A DNA stretch of 10,458 nt, taken from Deltaproteobacteria bacterium (GTDB lineage Bacteria; Desulfobacterota; Desulfarculia; Adiutricales; Adiutricaceae). This document shows, piece by piece, positions 1 through 6,945 of this stretch. Position 1 is the first letter of the stretch, and the number at the start of each line of letters is the position of its first letter. Both the position numbers and the translations under genes were made by a program. The stretch spans positions 1-10,458 of the forward strand of contig JAITJB010000002.1 in NCBI GenBank assembly GCA_031279155.1, given 5' to 3'. The notes beneath the pieces were generated by a model. It was given only the letters and a program-made list of their open reading frames with translations, was not told where the DNA came from and made no database searches.

Positions 1-722
1 TTCCGGTCGGGCTCAACACTTCTAGAATCGATGGCGTTGGCCAGTTCCCACAGGTGGCGCCCCACTTCACCGAAGCGGTTAACAAAAAAACTCTTGGGTT
101 TATCGGCCACCTGACCGATAGTATTGAGATCTAAAGATCTTAGGGTTTTAGCCGTGACCAGACCTACTCCCCAAAGCTTACTAATATCTAAGGGCCGCAA
201 AAAGGCCATTTCTTGACCGGCTTCTACCACCGTCAGGCCGTCAGGCTTTAAAAAGCCAGAGGCAATTTTAGCGATGTGCTTAACCGTAGAGACCCCGGCG
301 CTGACGGTTAGGCCGGTTTCGGCTTTGACTTCGCTTCTTATGCGCTCAGCGATTTGAGGCGGCGGGCCAAAGATAGATATAGATCCCGTCACGTCCAAGA
401 AGGCCTCATCGAGGGAGAGAGGCTCAACTAAGGGAGTATAGCGCTTAAATATGGCCATGACCTGGCTAGATAGCTCGCGGTAGCGATCCATCCTGACCCC
501 AAGATAAACCCCCGAAGGGCACAGGCGGCGGGCCTCACTAGTGGGCTGACCTGAGTGGACGCCCATGGCTCTGGCCTCATATGAGCAGGTTGAGACCACG
601 CTCCTAGGGCCTAAGCCCCCGACGATCACGGGCTGACCTCTTATGTCCGGATTATCTAAAATCTCAACTGAGGCGTAAAAGGAATCGAGATCCAGATGAA
701 TAATCCAGCGAGTCGCTTCCAT
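1..722 (-). CDS. dinB: DNA polymerase IV (DinB, Y-family), N-terminal part; 3' end outside window
   Basis: Error-prone Y-family translesion polymerase; 240 codons are visible and the frame stays open to the window edge. Reading from the ATG at 722, the palm carries the metal-binding motif HLDLDSFYASVE (residues 9-20; D11 is the first catalytic Asp, Y16 the steric-gate position), the YEAR motif (48-51) and SLDEAFLDVT (103-112; D105 and E106 complete the metal site). SAGVSTVKHIAKIAS (141-155) and KPDGL follow, then the helix-hairpin-helix thumb around GVGLVTAKTL (185-194). The little-finger domain and the likely C-terminal clamp-binding peptide lie outside the window. The start is 7 nt after the stop of the preceding gene. 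A Shine-Dalgarno-like AGGTGG (731-726) overlaps that stop codon but leaves only 3 nt before the ATG, so translation is probably coupled. Identification is secure; SOS control cannot be judged, since no LexA-like box or own promoter was seen. Confidence 0.95.
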   Translation of the reverse strand, partial: MEATRWIIHLDLDSFYASVEILDNPDIRGQPVIVGGLGPRSVVSTCSYEARAMGVHSGQPTSEARRLCPSGVYLGVRMDRYRELSSQVMAIFKRYTPLVEPLSLDEAFLDVTGSISIFGPPPQIAERIRSEVKAETGLTVSAGVSTVKHIAKIASGFLKPDGLTVVEAGQEMAFLRPLDISKLWGVGLVTAKTLRSLDLNTIGQVADKPKSFFVNRFGEVGRHLWELANAIDSRSVEPDR

Positions 723-729
723 GGGCCAC

Positions 730-2151
730 CTACGGTAAGAAGGCTAACCGCCCCTCATCGACCTTTATAAGTGATGTCGGCCAACCGCTGCCAGTTAGAT
801 CGTAGCGACCAGCTACCCCGGTGCGAGATAAATTTTGATCGGCTAAAAAGGAGCTGGGGCCCTCTTCTGCTGACGCGGCTAAGCAGGCTAATCTGGCGGC
901 GTCAAAGGCTAAAACCGAGGCCCAGGTGGGTTCGCGTCGGTAAAGCTGAGTATAGCGGCGGGTAAAATCGTTTAAGCTCTTGTTGGGATTACGGGTGGTG
1001 CCAGTATCAACGGGAACTAGAACCTGTAAATTTTCGATGCCAACGGCTAGGTAAACGGCCCCCACCTCACGGACGGCCAGCCAAGTGGGAGCAAATAGCG
1101 TTCCCCTTTTAAGCTTGGTCTCAGATAAAACCGGCGCCGCACTCATGGCTAGGCGAACCGGGAGAGCTAGAAGCACCAAATCACGGGCGCTGATCTTAAG
1201 CTCATTTAAGACGGCTAAATCACTGGCTTGCGATATGGGGATGGTAAAGACGTTCTTGGCGTTTAAGGCCCTAGGCTTAGTGGGTTTGGGGTTTTGCTTA
1301 GTTGCCGGCGGCGCAGAAGGGTTTAAGAGAGACTGCCTAAAGGCTTCGGCTAAGGCCTCTTCGACCGGGCCAGGCCCTTGGAGGATGATAATCTGCTCAG
1401 GCCTACGGTTACCGGTCCTAGGCACCTCTAAAGCCAGTTTTAAGCCCTCGATAGAGGCCTCCGGCGGAAACTTAAAGTAATTGGGCTCTAAGTCGCGCGA
1501 GGGTACCTGGCCCAAAAAGGTCAGTAAGACCGGGACCTTGGCTTGATTATAATAAGGGTAAACCGATAGTAAGCTCGACTCGTATAGGTGCCCAATGATG
1601 GCGGCTGGCGGCGGCGAGGCGGTTAGATCGAATAATAATTCTGGCGACTCCTCATCGATCGTTCTGAGCTTAAAACTATCGCCTAAGCTCTTAATGGCCA
1701 TATTGGCGCCCAATTCGGCGTCTTGGCCAAAGACCGACCAGGGCCCCGTGCGCGGGGCCACCAGTAAGACCGATTCGGGATCTGAGCCAACCCACTTAAG
1801 AGGGAGATTTGGGACCGGTTCGATCGGTATGACTAAGGTATCGTCTAAAATGGTCACCGGGACAGAATCGCCCTCTGAGGGATTAACCACGCCATCTTGA
1901 GACTGATTAACCGAAAGCTCTTCGGGGCTTGGGGTTTGAGGCCTCGATTGGGAGCTAGTTTGGGGCTGAGGCTGCGGCGTTTGGGCTTGTGATTGAATTT
2001 GGGCCAGTGATTGAGGCTTTGATTGAGAGCTAATTTGGGGCTGAGGCTGAGCTTGAGCTAGTGATTGATTTGGCGCCAGCCGATCTAGCCCCAAAAATAA
2101 GGCCAAAGCCAAAGCCGTAATAAACAATACTCTGTAGCCAGGTCGGCTCAT
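730..2151 (-). CDS. Secreted type-1 periplasmic-binding-fold protein, penicillin-binding protein activator (LpoA)-like
   Basis: This 473-residue protein begins with a positively charged end and a hydrophobic helix (about 7-24), followed by SLAQAQ, a plausible signal-peptidase I site. No cysteine lies near the N-terminus, so it is not an obvious lipoprotein, unlike E. coli LpoA. Residues 32-77 form a Gln/Pro/Ser-rich spacer with two near-identical 13-residue units (35-47 and 60-72). The globular part starts near 127 with VLLVAPRTGPWSVFGQDAELG, the characteristic opening of Peripla_BP_6/LpoA folds. YRREPTWASVLAFDAARLA (404-422) is the matching C-terminal signature. A second low-complexity Pro/Lys stretch lies at 278-297. 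Known family members either activate penicillin-binding proteins or bind amino acids for ABC transporters. No permease or ATPase gene is adjacent, and the neighbours act in murein recycling, so I favour a cell-wall role, as inference only. Its ATG overlaps the der stop (ATGA). Confidence 0.65.
   Translation of the reverse strand: MSRPGYRVLFITALALALFLGLDRLAPNQSLAQAQPQPQISSQSKPQSLAQIQSQAQTPQPQPQTSSQSRPQTPSPEELSVNQSQDGVVNPSEGDSVPVTILDDTLVIPIEPVPNLPLKWVGSDPESVLLVAPRTGPWSVFGQDAELGANMAIKSLGDSFKLRTIDEESPELLFDLTASPPPAAIIGHLYESSLLSVYPYYNQAKVPVLLTFLGQVPSRDLEPNYFKFPPEASIEGLKLALEVPRTGNRRPEQIIILQGPGPVEEALAEAFRQSLLNPSAPPATKQNPKPTKPRALNAKNVFTIPISQASDLAVLNELKISARDLVLLALPVRLAMSAAPVLSETKLKRGTLFAPTWLAVREVGAVYLAVGIENLQVLVPVDTGTTRNPNKSLNDFTRRYTQLYRREPTWASVLAFDAARLACLAASAEEGPSSFLADQNLSRTGVAGRYDLTGSGWPTSLIKVDEGRLAFLP
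1936..2049 (-). repeat. Two 39-bp direct repeats encoding the Gln/Pro-rich spacer
   Basis: Copies at 2011-2049 and 1936-1974 match at 35 of 39 bases by eye and lie 75 bp apart start to start. They encode QPQPQISSQSKPQ and QPQPQTSSQSRPQ, in frame, between the signal sequence and the folded domain. They look like an internal coding duplication that has begun to diverge. Confidence 0.85.
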
Positions 2152-3950
2152 CTCACCACCCCCTGGGCTGATTTTTTAGGCGGTTTTTTAGTTTTGGCCG
2201 GGCTTGACCGGCCAGTTTTACTTTTAGAGACGTTTTTGGGGCCTTTTTCAGGGCCTTTTCTGGCTCCTTTTTCGGGCTTGGCGTAAGTTTTAGATTTTTC
2301 CTGGCCTGACCGGCCAGTTTTGGCTCTAGAACTAATATCTGAGCCTTTTTGTGAGCCCTTTTCGGACTTACCGCTGGCCTTGGGCGCTCTATTGGTTTTG
2401 GGCTTAATGCCGGTTTTGGCGCTGGTTTTGGGAGCTACGCTATTTTCGGCATTATCTTCGGTAAGAGCTAAACTCTCATCGTCTACGAATAAATCAGGCT
2501 CATTACCATAAAACTCCCCTTCGTTATCAGAGACTGGCCGGCCTTGGTTCGGGGTCGCAGGCAACCCGCTCGTGGGCAACCCGCTCGCAGGCAACGCGGT
2601 CGCGGACTTGTTTTTAGAGCCGCTAGAAACCCGCTCATCTTGATGGCGATCGCGGAGCACCAACTTTACCGGCACCAAGTCTAGCCCAAAGGCCAGGCGA
2701 AGGCGGTTAGCCAAAAACCTTCGGTAGGAAAAATGGACGGCCTCTGGGCGGTTAACGAACAAAACAAAGGTCGGCGGCCTACTTGAGACCTGGGTAGCGT
2801 AGTAAAACTTAAGCCTGGTCCGACCGACCTGAGGCGGGGTATGGGCCTCTGTGGCCTTCTCTATCACCCGGTTGACTTGCCCGGTCGTAGCTCTGAAGCA
2901 GTACTGAGCCATCAGCCGGTCAATAAATGGCCATAAGCGGCTTAAGCCGGCGCCAGTTAAGGCGGAAACGGTCATAAAAGGGGCTTTGGCCAAAAAAACC
3001 ATCTTTAATTCCATCTCTCTTTTAAGATCTCGCCTCTTATCTAAGCGATCGCTTACGGCGTCCCACTTATTGACCAAGACGATTAAGGGGCGACCGCGCT
3101 CGAAGGCATAACCGGCAATGTGGGCGTCTTGATCGGCTACGCCCTCTAAAGCGTCGATAACCAAAACCGCGATGTCAGATCGCTCGATACCTTTAATGGC
3201 CCGCATGACCGATAGTTTTTCCAGTTTTTCGCTGACCCGCCCTTTGCGGCGAACGCCGGCGGTATCGACTAAGACGTACTTATGGTCGCCAATTTGGATT
3301 TCAACATCAATGGCGTCGCGGGTGGTGCCGGGCAGATCATTTACCACCAAGCGCTCAGAGCCTAAAAGTCGATTTATGATGGAAGATTTTCCGGCATTGG
3401 GCCGACCAATTAGAGCAACCCTTGGCGGGGCTTCCAAGGGCCTAGAATCTTCACAGGGATCTAAATACTGAGCCAAAAAGTCTCTAAGATCGCTTAAGCC
3501 GTAGCCATGGGCGGCTGAGACGGCCAAGACAGGCGATAAACCTACGGCGTGAAATTCTGCCGCCGCCGGGGCCTTATTGGGTCCATCGATTTTATTTACG
3601 CAAACTACACACGGGCGATTAGAGCGCCTTAAAAGTCTGGCTAGTTCTACGTCCTGAGGGTGAAGGCCCAAAAGGCCGTCGGTAACTAAGACCACTAGAT
3701 CGCTTTCATCCATGGCCGCCATTATCTGACTAGTCACCGGCCCGGCTAGGGGATCGAGATCCGAAAAATCAAAGCCGCCGGTATCGACCAAAAGCCCGCT
3801 GCGGCCCTCAATAACCAAGGGGGCGTAGTGGCGATCCCTAGTTACCCCAGGGCGATCGTCAACTAAGGCCGCCGAGCGCCTTAAAAGCCGGTTAAATAGA
3901 GAAGATTTGCCTACATTAGGCCGCCCGACAAGGGCAATTAAAGAACTCAT
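2148..3950 (-). CDS. der: Ribosome-assembly GTPase Der (EngA) with long low-complexity C-terminal tail
   Basis: Der is a double-GTPase needed for 50S subunit maturation. The first G domain has GRPNVGKS (9-16), DTGG (56-59), NKID (119-122) and SAA (145-147). The second has GRPNAGKS (182-189), DTAG (229-232), NKWD (294-297) and SAL (329-331). A KH-like domain follows to about residue 433, ending in VPVKLVLRDR. Family members are usually about 440-490 residues, whereas this one is 600: residues 434-600 form a hydrophilic tail with a Gly-Leu-Pro repeat section (453-465), an acidic patch (about 475-503) and a Lys/Ser/Gly/Pro-rich basic stretch (508-597) containing two KTGRS copies, encoded by a 15-bp identical repeat (2205-2219 and 2307-2321). 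All nucleotide-binding motifs are intact, so the core should be active. Its ATG overlaps the previous stop by 4 nt. Confidence 0.97.
   Translation of the reverse strand: MSSLIALVGRPNVGKSSLFNRLLRRSAALVDDRPGVTRDRHYAPLVIEGRSGLLVDTGGFDFSDLDPLAGPVTSQIMAAMDESDLVVLVTDGLLGLHPQDVELARLLRRSNRPCVVCVNKIDGPNKAPAAAEFHAVGLSPVLAVSAAHGYGLSDLRDFLAQYLDPCEDSRPLEAPPRVALIGRPNAGKSSIINRLLGSERLVVNDLPGTTRDAIDVEIQIGDHKYVLVDTAGVRRKGRVSEKLEKLSVMRAIKGIERSDIAVLVIDALEGVADQDAHIAGYAFERGRPLIVLVNKWDAVSDRLDKRRDLKREMELKMVFLAKAPFMTVSALTGAGLSRLWPFIDRLMAQYCFRATTGQVNRVIEKATEAHTPPQVGRTRLKFYYATQVSSRPPTFVLFVNRPEAVHFSYRRFLANRLRLAFGLDLVPVKLVLRDRHQDERVSSGSKNKSATALPASGLPTSGLPATPNQGRPVSDNEGEFYGNEPDLFVDDESLALTEDNAENSVAPKTSAKTGIKPKTNRAPKASGKSEKGSQKGSDISSRAKTGRSGQEKSKTYAKPEKGARKGPEKGPKNVSKSKTGRSSPAKTKKPPKKSAQGVVR
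2159..2164 (-). promoter_or_regulatory. Shine-Dalgarno for the LpoA-like gene, inside the der 3' end
   Basis: AGGGGG lies 7 nt upstream of the ATG at 2151, within the last codons of der. Together with the ATGA overlap it supports this start and suggests translational coupling with der. Confidence 0.7.
2556..2600 (-). repeat. Three 15-bp tandem repeats in the der tail
   Basis: Units at 2556-2570, 2571-2585 and 2586-2600 follow the plus-strand pattern CGCAGGCAACCCGCT with one or two differences each. They encode the repeated Ala/Thr-Ser-Gly-Leu-Pro section at about residues 451-465. The 15-bp period keeps the frame, consistent with slippage-driven growth of the tail. Confidence 0.85.
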
Positions 3951-4990
3951 TGGCCCACGCTCAAATCCATGGTAATTTTGTCAACTAAATTTCTAAGCCC
4001 TTTTAAGTGGCCTAAAGGTGAAGCGCTCAATATGAGCCTGAGGCGCTCTAAGGCCGGAAAAAGGTAGTCACGGTAGCCCATTTTCTTTTTAACTATCGTT
4101 AGATTCACGTAAGCCCCAAAAGCCTGCATCATCCTTAAGGCCCCGAGGCTTAGGAGCTGAGTTTTAAAGGCCGCCGGCATCTTAGATTTACGGGCTGATT
4201 GATAATGCTCCAAAAAGGTTTGTTTAATATCTTCAGTAACATTAACGTAAGGATCGTTTAATAAACTAGAGAGATCATAAGGCGCGGGGCCAAGCCTTGC
4301 TCCCTGCCAGTCGATAACCATAATTTTATCGCCTTCAATCTTATCTTTATAGAGCATCAAGTTGCGGCTCTGAAAATCGCGGTGAATTAAGACCAAATCG
4401 CCCGCAGAAGTAGCAAGACAGGAGAGTTCTAGGGCTTCATGGGATAAATCGTCAGCTAAATGGGCGTTTTTAAGATTAAGTAACCTAAGGCCATTGGCAA
4501 AATACCGCCATTCAAGTTCCATAGCCAAATTTTGGTCATAGGGGGGATTGGAGGAGCCAAGCGATCCTACGGCCGTAAGCGCACGATCGTGCCAATCGGC
4601 TAAGAGATAGGCTAGCGGGCGCGCTAGATTACAATGCGGCCAAGCTAAATCTGAAGTTACCTTATCAAGCCGAATATGGCCGAGATCTTCTAGTAAAAAC
4701 CTACCTTCCGTCAGATCGGCCTCAAAAATCTGCGGAAGTGGTAGTCCATGGTACCAAAGCTTTTGCCCAAGGTAAAGCCAGAGCCGATTTTCCGATTCCA
4801 CCGGCCCCAAAAGGAGCATGATGGTCTTATTATCGCGAAAGAGCCTTATGTAGCGCCTCTGCGAACCATCGCCATCTAGGGGAGAAAAAGTTATCGGACT
4901 ATCGCCAGGAAAAAAATCTTCAGCCCATTTTAGAGCATTAGATAAGGCATAATCTAAAGTATCCGTCATAATATTGGCATTTTGGAGCAT
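3947..4990 (-). CDS. amgK: AmgK-like sugar kinase (aminoglycoside phosphotransferase fold)
   Basis: This 347-residue APH-fold kinase has the loop DGDGSQRRYIRL (39-50), a LLEDLG hinge (99-104), the catalytic loop HRDFQSRN (203-210; D205 as catalytic base, N210 as metal ligand) and the magnesium-binding IDWQGARLGPAPYDLSSLL (226-244). The HRDFQSRN plus D-W/F-QGARLGP combination is the signature of the AmgK group (COG3178), known in Pseudomonas to phosphorylate the anomeric carbon of N-acetylmuramate or N-acetylglucosamine during murein recycling. The gene directly upstream encodes a MurU-like nucleotidyltransferase, the partner expected in that pathway. The gap between them is 15 nt. The nearest Shine-Dalgarno-like AGGA lies 13 nt from the ATG at 4990, which is long; Met8 is an alternative start but has no better site. 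Substrate specificity is inferred from family and context. Confidence 0.82.
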   Translation of the reverse strand: MLQNANIMTDTLDYALSNALKWAEDFFPGDSPITFSPLDGDGSQRRYIRLFRDNKTIMLLLGPVESENRLWLYLGQKLWYHGLPLPQIFEADLTEGRFLLEDLGHIRLDKVTSDLAWPHCNLARPLAYLLADWHDRALTAVGSLGSSNPPYDQNLAMELEWRYFANGLRLLNLKNAHLADDLSHEALELSCLATSAGDLVLIHRDFQSRNLMLYKDKIEGDKIMVIDWQGARLGPAPYDLSSLLNDPYVNVTEDIKQTFLEHYQSARKSKMPAAFKTQLLSLGALRMMQAFGAYVNLTIVKKKMGYRDYLFPALERLRLILSASPLGHLKGLRNLVDKITMDLSVGQ

Positions 4991-5005
4991 ATTAATTTAT
5001 ATATC

Positions 5006-5962
5006 CTAGAAATTTACTACGGCCCCGCCGGTGATTACGGCTTTTTCCGGCACCATCCCGGCTACAATAGCGCCGGTTACGATGGCCTCAGGCCCGATGG
5101 AGGCTTCTCGCCAAAGGACGCAGTCTTTAACCTTGGCCCCGGGAAAAATTTGGGCCCCCTCTTCGGCCACCAAAAAGCCCTCAATCTGAGCGCCTTTAAA
5201 CTTTAAGTTGTTATCGCAATTCTCACCCCAAAACCTCCGGCCTGAGGCTAACCTAAAGTTTAAGTCAAAATACTCCTCAACTGTCCCCATGTCCAGCCAA
5301 AAGGCCTTGGGATAAAATACCCCGATTGGTTTTCCTTTATCCCAATAGCTTATTAGTCTATCGATGATGTCGGAGAAGCCCTCGGGCATTTTTAATAAAA
5401 TCTCAGGGTCCAGCACCATGAGACCGGCCCCGCAGAGCCTGCGCGTTTCCCCCTTCAAGGGCGCCTTACTTCTAAAGCCAATGATGCGACCATTAATGTC
5501 AAGACTTACGGTGGCTTTATAAGGACAATCGATTAAGGCTATTGTTGCCGATGGTTTAATTACTTCGGCCATATGGGCCTTATAAAGGGATAGTAGAGAA
5601 ATATCGCTCCAGATATCAACGTTTACCACAAAAAAAGGCCCATTAAAGAACTTAGCGGCGGCCTTTAGGCCGCCGCCAGTACCTAGGATTTCAGGCTCCA
5701 TGCTTACGATAATCTCAAGATGGCTAAACCGTGAGCGCTCGTAATTTACGGCTTCAATGAGCATTTCTGCCTGATAGTGGGCGTTTATTATGACCCTTTC
5801 AATGCCGCTATCGCTTAGGCGAGAGAGCCAATACGACAGCATCGAGCGATTTAGGACCGGAAAAAGAGGCTTGGGCCGCTTTAAGGTTAAGGGCCTGAGC
5901 CTCTGACCGAAGCCGGCGCACAGGAGCATGGCCGTCATCTTAGCTTTATTAGTTATTACCAT
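5006..5962 (-). CDS. MurU-like sugar-1-phosphate nucleotidyltransferase with C-terminal hexapeptide-like domain
   Basis: The N-terminal domain is a classic nucleotidyltransferase: LCAGFGQRLRPLT (14-26), KRPKPLFPV (28-36), GTGGGLK (94-100), the metal-binding NVDIWSD (114-120) and FWLDMGTVEEYFDL (221-234). The order and position beside an AmgK-like kinase point to MurU, which makes UDP-MurNAc from MurNAc-1-phosphate and bypasses de novo synthesis. Pseudomonas MurU is about 220 residues; this protein has 318. The extra residues (about 250-318) show short hydrophobic periodic elements (GAQI, GAKV, ASIG, GAIV, GGAVV) typical of a left-handed beta-helix cap, as in mannose-1-phosphate guanylyltransferases and other NDP-sugar pyrophosphorylases. 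A different sugar or nucleotide is therefore possible. Start: ATG at 5962, 32 nt after the era stop, with only a weak ribosome site; Met9 is the alternative. Confidence 0.8.
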   Translation of the reverse strand: MVITNKAKMTAMLLCAGFGQRLRPLTLKRPKPLFPVLNRSMLSYWLSRLSDSGIERVIINAHYQAEMLIEAVNYERSRFSHLEIIVSMEPEILGTGGGLKAAAKFFNGPFFVVNVDIWSDISLLSLYKAHMAEVIKPSATIALIDCPYKATVSLDINGRIIGFRSKAPLKGETRRLCGAGLMVLDPEILLKMPEGFSDIIDRLISYWDKGKPIGVFYPKAFWLDMGTVEEYFDLNFRLASGRRFWGENCDNNLKFKGAQIEGFLVAEEGAQIFPGAKVKDCVLWREASIGPEAIVTGAIVAGMVPEKAVITGGAVVNF

Positions 5963-5976
5963 ATTTTTGCCGATGC

Positions 5977-6000
5977 ATGAACCTATTTATGGACCTATTT
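5977..6000 (-). repeat. 12-bp tandem duplication covering the era stop codon
   Basis: Plus-strand units ATGAACCTATTT (5977-5988) and ATGGACCTATTT (5989-6000) differ at one base. On the coding strand each holds a TAG, and the first TAG (5997-5995) ends era. The duplication makes up most of the 32-nt gap before the nucleotidyltransferase gene. Confidence 0.8.
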
Positions 6001-6945
6001 AATGTCTGGATCTAGATAACCAAATTCTTCTAATAATTTTTCTTTTTCGCTCCAATCATGGGTTATGCGGACAAAAATGGTTAAAAAGACCTTGGTCTCT
6101 AAAAATTCTTCCAAGCCCTGGCGGGCCTTGGTGCCAATGCTCTTTACCATGCGCCCGCCTTGGCCGATAATGAGCTTTTTTTGGCTCTCCCGCTCAACGT
6201 GGATGGTCGCCTCTATCCGGTAGAGGGGCCGGCGGTCCTCGTCAGTTGGCTCTTTAAAAGAATCGATGGTAACAGCTGTGCTATAGGGGACCTCTTGGCG
6301 GGTCAGAGAGAAGACGGCCTCCCGGATGTATTCAGCGCTAATAGCCCGGTAGCTCTGATCGGTTAATTCATCTTCATCATAGAGGGCCGGAGAAACCGGA
6401 AGTTTATCGATTAAAAGCTTTTTTAATTGGCTTAGGCCCTCGCCGGTTTTTGCCGAGATGACGGCGGCGCCATCGGGCTTAATTTGCTCACAAACCTCTT
6501 CTAAGATGGCTTCGATATCCGCGCTCTCCATTAAGTCCGACTTATTTATGGCTACTATCAAAGGCTTTTGGCCGCGCGATAAGACCGACTCTAAAGCGCT
6601 TTGGTGATCTAAGCCTCTTTTAAGGCCGTCTACCAGCCACAAGCAGACGTCAGAGTCGGCTAAAGCCGACTTAGCCTGGGCGACCATGGAGCGATTTAAA
6701 AGCTTTTGGGATTGGTGGATGCCAGGGGTATCGTAGAAAATAATCTGGCCGGTTTTTTCCGTCACAACGCCTAGGATGCGGTTTCTGGTGGTTTGGGGTT
6801 TAGAGGTGACGATGGCTAATTTATGGCCCAAAAGCCGGTTTAAAAGCGACGATTTACCGCAGTTTGGCGCGCCTATGATGGCCACAAAACCGGCCCGGTG
6901 ATCTTGGGGGGTAATACTATCCAAAGAACTCTTTCCTAAAGTCAT
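5995..6945 (-). CDS. era: GTPase Era, 16S rRNA-binding ribosome maturation factor
   Basis: Era binds the 3' end of 16S rRNA and checks 30S maturation. This 316-residue copy is close to family length (about 300). It has the P-loop GAPNCGKS (25-32; GRPNVGKS is more usual), the switch region SKPQTTRNRILGV (48-60), DTPG (72-75), NKSD (134-137) and SAK (164-166). The C-terminal KH domain follows, with the RNA-binding GQGG loop (261-264) in LIIGQGGRMVKSIG and the typical ending VFLTIFVRITHDWSE (286-300). A short N-terminal extension of about 17 residues precedes the G domain. The ATG at 6945 overlaps the stop of the upstream RNase III-containing gene by 4 nt and has an AAGAGG ribosome site 7 nt before it, so the classic rnc-era pairing is retained. 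All GTPase motifs are intact. Confidence 0.97.
   Translation of the reverse strand: MTLGKSSLDSITPQDHRAGFVAIIGAPNCGKSSLLNRLLGHKLAIVTSKPQTTRNRILGVVTEKTGQIIFYDTPGIHQSQKLLNRSMVAQAKSALADSDVCLWLVDGLKRGLDHQSALESVLSRGQKPLIVAINKSDLMESADIEAILEEVCEQIKPDGAAVISAKTGEGLSQLKKLLIDKLPVSPALYDEDELTDQSYRAISAEYIREAVFSLTRQEVPYSTAVTIDSFKEPTDEDRRPLYRIEATIHVERESQKKLIIGQGGRMVKSIGTKARQGLEEFLETKVFLTIFVRITHDWSEKEKLLEEFGYLDPDIK

Noticed and set aside
1085..1480. Plus-strand open frame of 131 codons opposite the LpoA-like gene
   Set aside because: Antisense to a gene with recognisable family motifs and a signal peptide; the product resembles no known family.
2205..2321. Repeated TGACCGGCCAGTTTT as a terminator or protein-binding site
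   Set aside because: GGCC is a short palindrome, but both copies encode the same KTGRS peptide in the der tail, and no stem followed by a T-run was found on the coding strand.
4991..5005. AT-rich gap before the amgK-like gene as a promoter
   Set aside because: Only 15 nt between a stop and the next start; too short to judge, with no recognisable -35/-10 pair.
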